NCBI GenBank assembly: GCA_018699395.1
Contig: JABIQN010000050.1
Span: 1-44,155, forward strand
DNA length: 44,155 nt
DNA from: Gammaproteobacteria bacterium
GTDB taxonomy: Bacteria > Pseudomonadota > Gammaproteobacteria > Steroidobacterales > Woeseiaceae
Direction of reading: 5' to 3'
Positions 10,203-20,140 of the stretch are shown here, in pieces. Position numbers and translations under genes: made by a program. The notes beneath the pieces are model-generated. The model was not told the origin of the DNA and did no database searches. It worked only from the letters and a program-made list of their open reading frames with translations. The first letter of the stretch is position 1; the number at the start of each line of letters is the position of its first letter.

Positions 10203-12800
10203 AATCCAATGAATAAAAAAGCTAGACCACGCCACATAAGACAACTTAGATTCGCAAGATCGCTGGTTCTGGTGTTTGCGCTGGGCACAATTGGCACTTT
10301 AGCCGCCACTGCTGGAATAATTGGCGCCTATTACTATGTACAGCCCAGCCTGCAGTCCGCAGAAACGATTCGTGATATCCGTCTGGAGGTACCGTTGCGC
10401 ATTTTTAGCCGCGACGGGTACCTGATCAGTGAAATCGGCGAGCGGCGGCGTATTCCTATTACCTATGAAGACTTGCCAGCGCACGTCGTGCAGGCCTTTA
10501 TTGCGGCGGAAGACCGGCGCTTTTTCGAGCACTCAGGCATCGATTACCGCGGCGTCCTCCGGGCGGTCTTGCGCATGGCACGAACCGGTAACGCCTCTGG
10601 CGGCGGTGGCAGTACACTGACGCAGCAACTCGCACGTGATTACTTCCTTACGCGCGAACAGACGGTAAGCCGAAAACTCAAAGAGGCGTTTCTCGCCTTC
10701 AAGATTGAACAGGAGTTTACCAAGGAGCAGATCATGGCGCTGTTCCTGAACAAGATGTTTTTTGGTCAACGCGCGCATGGCGTCGCTGCAGCATCCAAGG
10801 TTTTCTTTAATAAAAATCTAGGTGACATCAACATAGCTGAAGCGGCTACGCTGGCTGGGGTATTACCCGCACCATCACGATATAACCCAGTTTCGAGCGC
10901 ACAAAACGCTGAAGTGCGCAGAGGTTACGTTCTCAGTCGAATGCTCATGCTCGGCTTTATAGACGATGCTGCATATCAGGAGTCCATGGACTTTCCATTG
11001 GAGTCTCAATTACACGGTGCTTCTATAGAGCTTAACGCTCCGTTTGTAGCAGAAATGGTGCGCAGCGAAATGTTGAAGCGTTACGGCGAGGATGCCTATA
11101 CAGCCGGCTATCAGGTGGTAACGTCGCTGGATTCGCGCATGCAAAAAGCCGCCAACTATGCATTACGTAACGGGCTACTCGAGTTCACTCGCAGACGCGG
11201 ATATCGTGGGCCGCTCTCCCAGATTGAACTTAGCGAAGATGTGTTGTCCCTTCCGCGCGATATATGGCCGGTTGAAATACTCGAGCCCCTTAATCGCTAT
11301 GCACCGGGTGGATTATCATTAGCTCTCGTAACCGCGGTGTCCGAGAACAACAGTGCGACGATAGTCTTCCGCGATACTAGCGAGGCAACTCTACCGTGGT
11401 CCGGTATTCGTTGGGCGAACGCGTTCATCGATCGCGAAAATTATGGCCCGGCTCCTGAGACTGCCGCCGAAGTTTTAAGCATCGGCGATGTTATCTACGT
11501 AATGCCGACCACGAATGATAGCTGGGCCCTCGCGCAAGTGCCCGATGTACAGGCAGCTCTTGTTTCGGTAGACCCTTATGACGGCGGCATCGCGGCACTA
11601 ACCGGTGGGTTCGACTACACCACCAGCAAATTTAACCGAGCGAGGCAAGCGTATCGTCAGCCTGGGTCCGCCTTTAAGCCGTTCATTTATTCTGCAGCAC
11701 TTGAACATGGCAATACTGCAGCGACGGTTGTTCTGGACGCACCAGTCGTAATTAGTTCGTCTGAGCTTGAGGCGATCTGGCGACCAATTAACTACAGCGG
11801 ACGCTTTTATGGCCCGACACGAATGCGTGAGGCCTTGGTTCGATCTATGAATCTGGTGTCGGTCCGCTTACTGTTGTTCGAGACTGGCATTGGAAATGCG
11901 GTACGGCATATCGCGAAGTTCGGCTTCAGTGACACAACGCTCATTAGAAATGGGTCGCTTGCGTTGGGTGGTGGCGATGCCTCTGTGCTGGACATGGCAC
12001 AGGGTTACGCGATGATTGCCAATGGCGGTCATGCCGTGGCACCCTACGTTATAGATTCGATATTTGGTCCCAGTGGCGAACCACTGTATCGAGTCGAGCC
12101 TGCTATCGTTTGCGATGAATGTTTCGTAGAAGAGCTGGGCCAGCCAATCATTATCGAGAAGTTGGCCGAAGGATCAATCGAAGACGAGGCTCTTGATCGA
12201 GAGTTGATGCTCGAGGAAATGGCAGGCGTTATCGATTCGTATCGGCCAACGGCAACTGACGCTCCAGAGTTATTCGAGCATTTCAATGCCGCTCCTCAAG
12301 CCATTACTCCACAAAACGCATATCTGGTGCAGGACATGATGCGCGATGTAATTCAGCGCGGCACTGGCGTACGCGCACGCAGAGAATTGGGACGTTCAGA
12401 CCTGTCTGGAAAGACAGGCACATCGAACGACAGGCGAGACGCCTGGTTCGGCGGCTTCAATGCCGACCTTGCCGCCGTTATCTGGGTTGGTTATGACGAT
12501 TCGCAACCTTTAGGTCCACGCGAAGAAGGCTCACGTACCGCGCTACCTATATGGATTGAGTTTGCCCGCATAGCGCTAAAAGATGTCCCGGAACATCAGA
12601 TGCCCATGCCAGAGGGTATCGTGTCTGTTCGAATTGATAGAGAAACCGGTTGCCCTGCCCGAGCTGGCCAATCTAATGTTACTTTTGAAGTGTTTCGTGA
12701 AGGTCACGTCCCAGACTGCGAACGATTTGAAGAGATCACAGATCCATTCAATAATGCCGCCGGGATCAATCCAGAAGAAGAAGATGAGGCGCTTTTTTAG
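10197..12800 (+). CDS. mrcA: Penicillin-binding protein 1A (bifunctional transglycosylase/transpeptidase)
   Basis: AAEDRRFFEHSGIDYRG, GGGGSTLTQQLARDYFL, RQPGSAFKPFIYSAAL, SGKTGTSNDRRDAWF. True start may be the second ATG (10209). Confidence 0.96.
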   Translation: MHNPMNKKARPRHIRQLRFARSLVLVFALGTIGTLAATAGIIGAYYYVQPSLQSAETIRDIRLEVPLRIFSRDGYLISEIGERRRIPITYEDLPAHVVQAFIAAEDRRFFEHSGIDYRGVLRAVLRMARTGNASGGGGSTLTQQLARDYFLTREQTVSRKLKEAFLAFKIEQEFTKEQIMALFLNKMFFGQRAHGVAAASKVFFNKNLGDINIAEAATLAGVLPAPSRYNPVSSAQNAEVRRGYVLSRMLMLGFIDDAAYQESMDFPLESQLHGASIELNAPFVAEMVRSEMLKRYGEDAYTAGYQVVTSLDSRMQKAANYALRNGLLEFTRRRGYRGPLSQIELSEDVLSLPRDIWPVEILEPLNRYAPGGLSLALVTAVSENNSATIVFRDTSEATLPWSGIRWANAFIDRENYGPAPETAAEVLSIGDVIYVMPTTNDSWALAQVPDVQAALVSVDPYDGGIAALTGGFDYTTSKFNRARQAYRQPGSAFKPFIYSAALEHGNTAATVVLDAPVVISSSELEAIWRPINYSGRFYGPTRMREALVRSMNLVSVRLLLFETGIGNAVRHIAKFGFSDTTLIRNGSLALGGGDASVLDMAQGYAMIANGGHAVAPYVIDSIFGPSGEPLYRVEPAIVCDECFVEELGQPIIIEKLAEGSIEDEALDRELMLEEMAGVIDSYRPTATDAPELFEHFNAAPQAITPQNAYLVQDMMRDVIQRGTGVRARRELGRSDLSGKTGTSNDRRDAWFGGFNADLAAVIWVGYDDSQPLGPREEGSRTALPIWIEFARIALKDVPEHQMPMPEGIVSVRIDRETGCPARAGQSNVTFEVFREGHVPDCERFEEITDPFNNAAGINPEEEDEALF

Positions 12801-12817
12801 CTAGCAAGTCGAAATTT

Positions 12818-13429
12818 ATGGGAAGAAAACCGGATAGTGATTCAGGGCGAGCGCGACAAGTCGTCGCGCAAGAAGCTGCTCGCATGATTGTTGACCATGG
12901 CATTCGTGACTATCGTCTCGCAAAACAAAAGGCCGCCGATCGACTTGGCATGGGCGCACGTGGCTCGCTACCCGGCAACGAAGAGATCGAAGAAGCCGTC
13001 GCAGAACAACGGCAGATATTCGGTGGCGAATCCCATGAGCAACTCCTACGATTGATGCGAACCGCGGCACTTTCAGCAATGACACTGCTAAAAGCTTATT
13101 CGCCGCGCCTCGTGGGGCCCGTACTTGCCGGAACGGCGGACGAGAACTCGAGCGTCAACTTACATGTCTTCGCTGATAGCCCCGAGGTAATAGCCATGGA
13201 AATTGGCGATATGGGTATTCAGTTCAAATCATATGAGCGTCGACTAAAAACTCGTCGCGGACAAGTTGAAATGTATGCCGGATTCGAATTCAGTCACTGT
13301 AATGAAGTAATCCAGGCGACCGCCTTTCCATTCGATGGTTTACGCCAAGCACCACTTTCACCTATCAACGGCAAACCGATGAAACGGGTAGACACTAATG
13401 CCGTGCAGGAGTTACTTAAGCACGTATAA
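12818..13429 (+). CDS. Conserved hypothetical protein, possibly nucleotidyltransferase-like
   Basis: 203-aa ORF 17 nt after mrcA; familiar proteobacterial conserved family (RLAKQKAADRLG, VNLHVFADSPEVIAMEIGDMGI) but no function recognised with confidence. Confidence 0.75.
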   Translation: MGRKPDSDSGRARQVVAQEAARMIVDHGIRDYRLAKQKAADRLGMGARGSLPGNEEIEEAVAEQRQIFGGESHEQLLRLMRTAALSAMTLLKAYSPRLVGPVLAGTADENSSVNLHVFADSPEVIAMEIGDMGIQFKSYERRLKTRRGQVEMYAGFEFSHCNEVIQATAFPFDGLRQAPLSPINGKPMKRVDTNAVQELLKHV

Positions 13430-13451
13430 GATCGGCATTCAGCCTTAGCGG

Positions 13452-14744
13452 TTAGCGATCACCGACGAGCGTGTAGTCTCTTGCTACCGGTCCTGTGTAA
13501 AGCTGGCGCGGTCGTGCAATCTTGCCTTTCGGATCGGCAATCATTTCTCGCCAATGTGCGGTCCAGCCGACTGAGCGGCCGAGTGCGAACATAACGGTAA
13601 ACATCGAGGTTGGAATTCCAAGCGCGCGATAGATGATGCCCGAGTAGAAGTCGACGTTCGGATACAAGTTTTTCTCTTTGAAATAATCGTCGTTAAGAGC
13701 AACTTGTTCGAGTTCCTGCGCAAGATCGAAGAGAGGTGTATCTTTTCGGTCCAGTTTTTGCAAAACCTTGTAGCACATTTCCCGAATGATCGTGGCACGC
13801 GGATCGAAGTTCTTATAGACCCGGTGACCGAAGCCCATCAAACGGAAAGGATCGTTCTTATCCTTAGCTTTTTCGACGTACTTGCCGATCTGGCTAACGT
13901 CACCGATCTCTTCGAGCATGTTAAGGACAGCTTCATTTGCGCCGCCATGTGCGGGGCCCCAGAGCGCCGAAATGCCAGCGGCGATAGCAGAGTAAGGGTT
14001 GGCGCCAGAACTGCCAGCCATGCGTACCGTCGACGTCGAACAGTTTTGCTCATGATCGGCATGCAGAATAAATAACAAGTCCAATGCTTCCGCTGCAACA
14101 GGATCAATCTCGTAGGGCTCAGCAGGAACCGCGAACAACATATGCAACAGGTTCTCGCAGTAGCTCAGATCATTACGCGGATAAATGAATGGCTGACCAC
14201 TGTTTAATTTATAAGCCGCTGCCGCGATAGTCGGCAATTTCGCCAAGATACGGTGTGAAAAGATATCCCGATGCTCTTTGTTCGAGGCATCCATCTCTTC
14301 GTGATAATACGCGGACATTGATCCGACGACGGCCGACAACATCGCCATCGGATGTGCGTCATAGCGGAATCCCTTGAAAAAACTCAACATGCCTTCGTTC
14401 AACATGGTGTGACGGCGAATGGTTGTGTCGAACTCGTCGAGTTCTTTTGCGGTCGGCAACTCGCCGTTCAACAACAGGTAAGAGACTTCGATAAAGCTGG
14501 AATTTTTGGCAAGCTGTTCGACCGGGTAACCTCGATACATCAGAATGCCTTTCTCGCCATCGATGAACGTAATATCCGATTCGCAGCTACCGGTCGATAC
14601 GAATCCGGGGTCGTAAGTAAATACGCCCTGCTTACGATACAACTTGGCTATGTCGATTACATCGGGTCCGATCGTACCGCTTCGAACTGGTAAATCTATT
14701 TCCAAGCCATCCGGGCTCTTCAGACGATATGCATCCTCGCTCAT
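13452..14744 (-). CDS. gltA: Citrate synthase
   Basis: [66 protein letters not shown]. Confidence 0.98.
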   Translation of the reverse strand: MSEDAYRLKSPDGLEIDLPVRSGTIGPDVIDIAKLYRKQGVFTYDPGFVSTGSCESDITFIDGEKGILMYRGYPVEQLAKNSSFIEVSYLLLNGELPTAKELDEFDTTIRRHTMLNEGMLSFFKGFRYDAHPMAMLSAVVGSMSAYYHEEMDASNKEHRDIFSHRILAKLPTIAAAAYKLNSGQPFIYPRNDLSYCENLLHMLFAVPAEPYEIDPVAAEALDLLFILHADHEQNCSTSTVRMAGSSGANPYSAIAAGISALWGPAHGGANEAVLNMLEEIGDVSQIGKYVEKAKDKNDPFRLMGFGHRVYKNFDPRATIIREMCYKVLQKLDRKDTPLFDLAQELEQVALNDDYFKEKNLYPNVDFYSGIIYRALGIPTSMFTVMFALGRSVGWTAHWREMIADPKGKIARPRQLYTGPVARDYTLVGDR

Positions 14745-14839
14745 CTCTTTCCTCTTATTCCTTTAATTTAGAACTTATTGAGCATAGCAGAGCTCCCGGT
14801 GCGCCGGGATCGTGAAAAGTCATTATATAAAGACACCAG

Positions 14840-14857
14840 ACGGCCGCAAAGGGCCGT
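14840..14857 (-). terminator. Candidate intrinsic terminator downstream of rpmE
   Basis: Stem ACGGCC/GGCCGT with 6-nt loop starting 6 nt past the rpmE stop; reverse strand continues into CTGGTGTCTTTATATAATG. Confidence 0.5.
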
Positions 14858-14862
14858 ATGTC

Positions 14863-15066
14863 TTAACCCATACCGTACTTCTTGCGGAACTTGTCTACGC
14901 GGCCGCCAGTATCGACTTTCTTCTGCTTGCCAGTGTAAAACGGGTGGCACAAGGAGCACACCTCGATACGGAGAGCCTCGCCGAGGGTCGAGCGAGTGGT
15001 GAACTCGTTGCCACAACTACAGGTGACCTGAATATCGTTGTAATTGGGATGTATGTCGGCTTTCAT
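14863..15066 (-). CDS. rpmE: 50S ribosomal protein L31 (zinc-binding, four-Cys type)
   Basis: [65 protein letters not shown]. Confidence 0.96.
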   Translation of the reverse strand: MKADIHPNYNDIQVTCSCGNEFTTRSTLGEALRIEVCSLCHPFYTGKQKKVDTGGRVDKFRKKYGMG

Positions 15067-15147
15067 TTTCAGGCTCTCCCGAGCACGCTACTACATAAAA
15101 AGGTCGCGTAGGATATAAGGAAGCAAGGATCTCCGCAAGCCCCGTTT

Positions 15148-15170
15148 TTATCCACAGAACCTGTGGACAA
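15148..15170. promoter_or_regulatory. Inverted pair of DnaA-box-like 9-mers
   Basis: TTATCCACA (15148-15156, +) and TGTGGACAA (15162-15170, i.e. TTGTCCACA on -), 5 nt apart. First is an exact match to the TTATNCACA consensus. Confidence 0.5.
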
Positions 15171-15351
15171 GACTGTGTATGAAAATTGAGTGAATGCTCT
15201 AAGCTACGGTTTTTCATAGATCGTTGTCAGAATGACTAATTTTTGTCCAATTTCTATTGGCAATACAAAACAACAACTTACGAGACTTTTGCAACACAGA
15301 TGGTGAGCAGAGAGCCCTCTTGCACTGAAAACAAAGGCATACGTACGGACT

Positions 15352-15360
15352 TGTGCATAA
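15352..15360 (-). promoter_or_regulatory. Further DnaA-box-like 9-mer
   Basis: TGTGCATAA on + = TTATGCACA on -, matching TTATNCACA, in the same intergenic region. Confidence 0.4.
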
Positions 15361-15443
15361 GCGAATAACTCGACCAACGGTAGACAAATCAAACAAATCG
15401 TATCTGGCCAGCAAGAAACTGCGCAATTTAGACTACAAATTCA

Positions 15444-16604
15444 TTAAGATTCGACATCATCAATGATGAAGCCAGACTGCAAATCATTCAAAAAACGGCG
15501 CCCAAGCCTCGTCGGTATCCAGAATTGATTATCATCGCGCTCGATAAGGCCCTTCTTTCTCACATCCACCGCTGCATCCACTAGATCGGATGTCGTTAGT
15601 CCCGTCCGTGCGGCGAATAGTTTTTCCGCAAAGCCCTCATTAAGGCGCAGCGCATTGAGCATGAACTCAAACATCAAATCGGCCTCACCCAAGGGCCTCA
15701 GGCCCGCCTCGGGCTCGTTTGATTCCTGCATGATCATGTATTGCATTGGGTTTGCCGGCCTCTGGTAACGGAAAATGCCTGAAGCGTTCGTAATCTTGCC
15801 ATGGGCACCCGCGCCAATCGCAAGATAGTCCCCGAAGGACCAATAATTGAGATTGTGCTGGCAGCGTCGTCCTTCTCTTGCATATGCGGAAACCTCGTAT
15901 TGCTCATATCCATGGCGCTTAAGGAGCTCTTGACCCCGATCCTGAATTTCAAAGGCGAGATCGTCGTCTGGAAGATTAGCGGGCGGGCGGGCGTAAAACA
16001 CGGTGTTGGGCTCTAGGGTCAGTTGGTACCAGGAAATATGGGTGGGATCGAGGTCTATCGCAGCAGACAAGTCGGCCATTGCCATTTCTACAGTCTGGTT
16101 CGGCAGGTCGTGCATCAAATCTATGTTGATGTTGTCAAAACCAGCGTCCTTGGCATCCAGTACAGCGCATGAGATATCAGCGCTACTATGAATACGGCCA
16201 AGCAGCCCCAAAGTAGCGTCATCAAAGCTCTGCGCGCCGACAGACAAGCGTGTAACGCCAGCGTCTCGATAGCCGGCCGGCGATCCGCATTCCACTGTCC
16301 CGGGATTCGCTTCCATCGTCACCTCAGCGTTTTGTGCGATGGAGAAGTGCTGCTTCGCGCCATCAAGCAGCCGACCAATCTCATTCGGTGTAAAAAGACT
16401 GGGTGTGCCGCCGCCCAAGAAAACCGTCTGAATCTCTCTCCCATCGCCTCTGTGCGCCTGCTGCTCCATATCGTGCAGCAAAGCCAAGATATAACGGTCT
16501 TTAGGTGCGTTGTCGCCGGCATGGTGAGAATTAAAATCACAATAGGGGCACTTTCTTACACACCATGGCAGGTGCACATACAAAGACAGGGGCGGCTCAA
16601 TCAC
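15444..16604 (-). CDS. hemW: Radical SAM heme chaperone HemW (HemN-like)
   Basis: LYVHLPWCVRKCPYCDFNSH (CxxxCxxC), FLGGGTPSLF, SVGAQSFDD; GTG start overlapping the ancestral rdgB stop (GTGA). Confidence 0.94.
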   Translation of the reverse strand: MIEPPLSLYVHLPWCVRKCPYCDFNSHHAGDNAPKDRYILALLHDMEQQAHRGDGREIQTVFLGGGTPSLFTPNEIGRLLDGAKQHFSIAQNAEVTMEANPGTVECGSPAGYRDAGVTRLSVGAQSFDDATLGLLGRIHSSADISCAVLDAKDAGFDNINIDLMHDLPNQTVEMAMADLSAAIDLDPTHISWYQLTLEPNTVFYARPPANLPDDDLAFEIQDRGQELLKRHGYEQYEVSAYAREGRRCQHNLNYWSFGDYLAIGAGAHGKITNASGIFRYQRPANPMQYMIMQESNEPEAGLRPLGEADLMFEFMLNALRLNEGFAEKLFAARTGLTTSDLVDAAVDVRKKGLIERDDNQFWIPTRLGRRFLNDLQSGFIIDDVES

Positions 16605-17200
16605 GCGTAGGTCTGTTTGATCAATTCAACCAATCGGCGCAAAGCCTGGCCGCGATGGCTCAGAGCGTTTTTCCTCTATGAGCTTAGCTCTGCTGAGCTG
16701 CAGCCGCAATCCAGAACAAAAAATAGAGGGTCATAGCCAAAGCCGCCCTCACCGTGTTGCCGATGCAATATTTCACCAAGCCACAACCCCTCTGCAACCA
16801 GCGGTTCGCGATCTGCGTTAACAAAAGTGGCCACGCAATGAAATGCGGCGGCTCTATCATCGACGCCCTCGAGCACTTGCAACAGCTTGGCATTGTTGGC
16901 CATGTCGTCACCATGTTCGCCGGCGAACCGTGCCGAATATACACCCGGTGCGCCGTCAAGAGCCTTGACCGACAGGCCGGAATCATCAGCAATAGCCGGC
17001 AAGCCTGTCAATCTCGCGGCATGTTGTGCTTTGATTAGCGAATTTTCCCTGAAACTCTGCCCACTTTCATCGGCATCAGCCACGCCGTAATCGGACTGCG
17101 CAACAACTTCGACGCCGAGACCTTCCAACAGTCGGGATATTTCCCGGATCTTGCCAACATTGCTGCTGGCTATAACAACTTTCTTAAGTGAGGTGTTCAC
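16601..17200 (-). pseudogene. rdgB: XTP/dITP pyrophosphatase (RdgB/HAM1) with in-frame TAG at 16676-16678
   Basis: VVIASSNVGKIREI, ADDSGLSVKALDGAPGVYSARFAG, GGFGYDPLFFV...SAELSS*RKNALSHRGQALRRLVELIKQTYA*. The conserved SHRGQAL tail continues in the same frame after the amber codon to a TGA at 16601-16603. Confidence 0.9.
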
Positions 17201-17922
17201 TACAATGCCGTCGCAATCGCCTCGTTTTGTGCCATGATTATTTCGCTGATACCTGTACGAGCGAGACCCAGCATCGCGGTAAACTCGGCGTCATTAAACG
17301 CGTGACCTTCCGCGGTTCCCTGAACCTCAATAAAGTTACCGGCGCCGTTCATCACGATATTCATGTCTGTTTCAGCCTGAGAGTCCTCAGCGTAGTCAAG
17401 ATCAAGAACTGGCACGCCATTGTAGATACCCACTGACACAGCAGCGACCTGCCCATGCAGCGGGTTTTTCTTCAATTTGCCACTGGCCGTTAGGCGTTCC
17501 ATTGCAATGGCTAGCGCAACATAAGCTCCACTAATGGATGCGGTTCGGGTTCCACCGTCAGCCTGCAAAACGTCACAGTCGAGCATTATCGAGCGCTCAC
17601 CCAGTGCTTTCATATCCGTAATCGCTCGCAGCGACCGGCCGATCAAACGCTGGATTTCAAGTGTCCGCCCGCCCTGCTTGCCGCGTGTAGCTTCACGGCC
17701 GGACCGCGTATGTGTCGCACGAGGCAGCATGCCGTACTCACCGGTTACCCAGCCACTGCCTTTACCGCGCATCCAACCAGGCACTCGCTCATCAATGCTG
17801 GCCGTGCACAGCACCTGCGTGTCCCCGAAGGAGGCCAAAACACTGCCCTCTGCGTGCTTTGTAAAATCTGTAACGAAGCGAACTTCGCGCATAGTTGCGG
17901 GATCGCGGCCACTTGGACGCAT
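17200..17922 (-). CDS. rph: Ribonuclease PH
   Basis: [84 protein letters not shown]. Confidence 0.97.
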   Translation of the reverse strand: MRPSGRDPATMREVRFVTDFTKHAEGSVLASFGDTQVLCTASIDERVPGWMRGKGSGWVTGEYGMLPRATHTRSGREATRGKQGGRTLEIQRLIGRSLRAITDMKALGERSIMLDCDVLQADGGTRTASISGAYVALAIAMERLTASGKLKKNPLHGQVAAVSVGIYNGVPVLDLDYAEDSQAETDMNIVMNGAGNFIEVQGTAEGHAFNDAEFTAMLGLARTGISEIIMAQNEAIATAL

Positions 17923-18186
17923 GATAATTCTCCAGTACGTAACTTTATGTTTTGAGTTAGCTGCTTGGTGCCAGCTCAGTCAGATGCCGAGCCACTTTAA
18001 CGCGGTACCCGTCGTATTGTCACTTTGGGGAGCATTGATTTCGAGGGCTTTGACACTCAGCGCTTTTTGTGGCGATTGAATGCCTTAGTTGTTGGACCGC
18101 TGTGCGGCCACAGCTTAGAATGTCGTCCCATTTAAAAACGTGAGCCACGCAGCACTATTGCTGCACATCTTTGGAGACCAACGCTG

Positions 18187-19053
18187 ATGCTACACAGTAT
18201 GACAGGCTTTGCGCGCGAGTCCGTTGAAACGGCTCTCGGTACGTTAACCTGGGAAATACGCGCGGTGAACCATCGCTACCTCGACGTGCAATTCAAATTG
18301 CCGGAGGATCTGCGCCCAAAAGAACAGGATTTTCGGCAACAAGCCAGTGCCATTCTCGGACGCGGCAAGGTTGAGTGCAGTCTGTATTTTCGACGAGCTA
18401 TGGACCAGCAAACCGAGATGCAAATTGACACGACCCTCGTCGAGCTTCTCGGCGCTCGGATTGCTGAGCTATCTGCAACATTACCCGCAACTGCAGCGGT
18501 AAATCCTATCGAAATACTGCGCTGGCCCGGCGTCATGAAGTCACCCGAGATTGATGCCGAGCCGCTCTTCGAGTATGCAGGCACATTGCTCGATACTGCA
18601 CTGCAGAGCATCGCAGGTATGCGCCTTAGCGAAGGTAGCCGTATTGCGGAAATGCTCAAATCGAGGGTTACCGAAATAGAGGTAATCGCAAAGTCAGTAA
18701 GAAAACGCATGCCGGAGGTGTTAACTGCATCGCGAGTCAAGCAACAAGAACGCCTCAATAAACTTGATGTTGAAGCCGATCCGGTGCGCCTTGAAGTCGA
18801 GCTCGCCTTGATCGCGCAAAAAATTGATGTTGATGAAGAGCTCGATCGACTGGAGAGTCACCTGGTTGAGATTCGCGACGCATTAATCGACGAGAAGGCG
18901 GTAGGCAGAAGACTCGACTTCCTGATGCAGGAGCTCAATCGGGAAGCAAACACACTTGGTTCAAAATCAGCTGATACTGAGACAACCAAGGCCGCGGTGG
19001 ACCTGAAAGTCCTGATCGAACAAATGCGCGAGCAGATTCAGAATGTCGAGTGA
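18187..19053 (+). CDS. yicC: YicC/YloC family endoribonuclease
   Basis: MLHSMTGFARES, EIRAVNHRYLDVQFKLPE, GRRLDFLMQELNREANTLGSKS. Confidence 0.95.
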   Translation: MLHSMTGFARESVETALGTLTWEIRAVNHRYLDVQFKLPEDLRPKEQDFRQQASAILGRGKVECSLYFRRAMDQQTEMQIDTTLVELLGARIAELSATLPATAAVNPIEILRWPGVMKSPEIDAEPLFEYAGTLLDTALQSIAGMRLSEGSRIAEMLKSRVTEIEVIAKSVRKRMPEVLTASRVKQQERLNKLDVEADPVRLEVELALIAQKIDVDEELDRLESHLVEIRDALIDEKAVGRRLDFLMQELNREANTLGSKSADTETTKAAVDLKVLIEQMREQIQNVE

Positions 19054-19678
19054 CAAAATAGCCAAGGCGGCAAAACTATTTGTGTTCGCAGCGCCATCCG
19101 GTGCTGGCAAGACAACGCTCGTGCATGCTGTGGTCACTAAGCATCAGGATGACTTGCGGTTTTCTATTTCATACACAACCCGCAAACCACGCTCCAATGA
19201 GGCAAATGGAGTTGATTATGTGTTTGTCGATGTCGATGAGTTTATGCGCTTGCGCGACGCGGGCGAAATGCTCGAGCACGCGCAGGTTTTCGACAACTAC
19301 TATGCGACAAGTCGGAGTCAAGTCGAGAGTCACCTTGCGGAAGATCGCAGCGTGGTCCTTGAGATTGACTGGCAGGGTGCACAGCAAGTTCGTGAGTCGA
19401 TGCCAGACTGCGTTACGATTTTTATTCTGCCCCCGTCCATCGCCGAGCTTGAGCAGCGCCTGCGCGGTCGTCGCACCGACAATCCTGAGGTTATAGAGCG
19501 CCGATTGCGGGATGCAAAGAGCGATATGGCGCATTGGGATGAGTTTGACCACGTCATTATTAATAACGACTTGGATGAGGCCATTGTTGCTCTTGAGGCC
19601 GTCTTGATGGGTACGGGAGAAGCATCGTCGTCAAGTAATGGTGAATTGCGTGCAACAATTCAGCGGATTATCGACTAA
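19043..19678 (+). CDS. gmk: Guanylate kinase
   Basis: APSGAGKTTLVHAV, SISYTTRKPRSNEANGVDYVFV, LEIDWQGAQQVR. Confidence 0.97.
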   Translation: MSSDKIAKAAKLFVFAAPSGAGKTTLVHAVVTKHQDDLRFSISYTTRKPRSNEANGVDYVFVDVDEFMRLRDAGEMLEHAQVFDNYYATSRSQVESHLAEDRSVVLEIDWQGAQQVRESMPDCVTIFILPPSIAELEQRLRGRRTDNPEVIERRLRDAKSDMAHWDEFDHVIINNDLDEAIVALEAVLMGTGEASSSSNGELRATIQRIID

Positions 19679-19780
19679 GCGCTTAGAATATCTGGTTATA
19701 TATGCTCGTGTTCAACCTTTGTTCTAACTAGACTCCCCAGCCTCACATAAGGGGCTCACCCCAATTAAGGACTCTGCAAG

Positions 19781-20062
19781 ATGGCTAGAATTACGGTTGA
19801 AGATTGCCTCGACCACATCCCAAACATTTTTGAGATGGTATTAGTTGCCGCCAAACGTGCTCGACGCGTTGCTCATGGCGCTGACCCGATGATCGAGCTT
19901 AAAAATGACAAACCTACCGTTATCGCCCTGCGCGAAATTGCAGATGGCCTAGTCGATCCCTCAATACTCGAAGAAATCGATGCGCCGGCAACCGAAGACT
20001 TGCTGCAAGCCGAATTGTCCGAAGACGTTTTACCTGTTCGCGGGATCTCTGACGGAAAATAG
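19781..20062 (+). CDS. rpoZ: RNA polymerase omega subunit
   Basis: [48 protein letters not shown]; between gmk and spoT. Confidence 0.95.
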   Translation: MARITVEDCLDHIPNIFEMVLVAAKRARRVAHGADPMIELKNDKPTVIALREIADGLVDPSILEEIDAPATEDLLQAELSEDVLPVRGISDGK

Positions 20063-20140
20063 TACGTCCTGAGCGGTCAGGGAATGGGTTAGCCAAATAC
20101 GACAGCGACACAATCACTGCTCCACGGGTATGATCGGGGC

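Noticed and set aside
13541-14107. Shadow ORFs within gltA on both strands
   Set aside because: No recognisable motifs; citrate synthase reads cleanly through the region.
15214-15426. Minus-strand ORF with RYDLFDLSTVGRV, faintly like RpoB RYDLSAVGRMKF
   Set aside because: Resemblance is limited to a few residues and the following sequence does not match RpoB; treated as chance.
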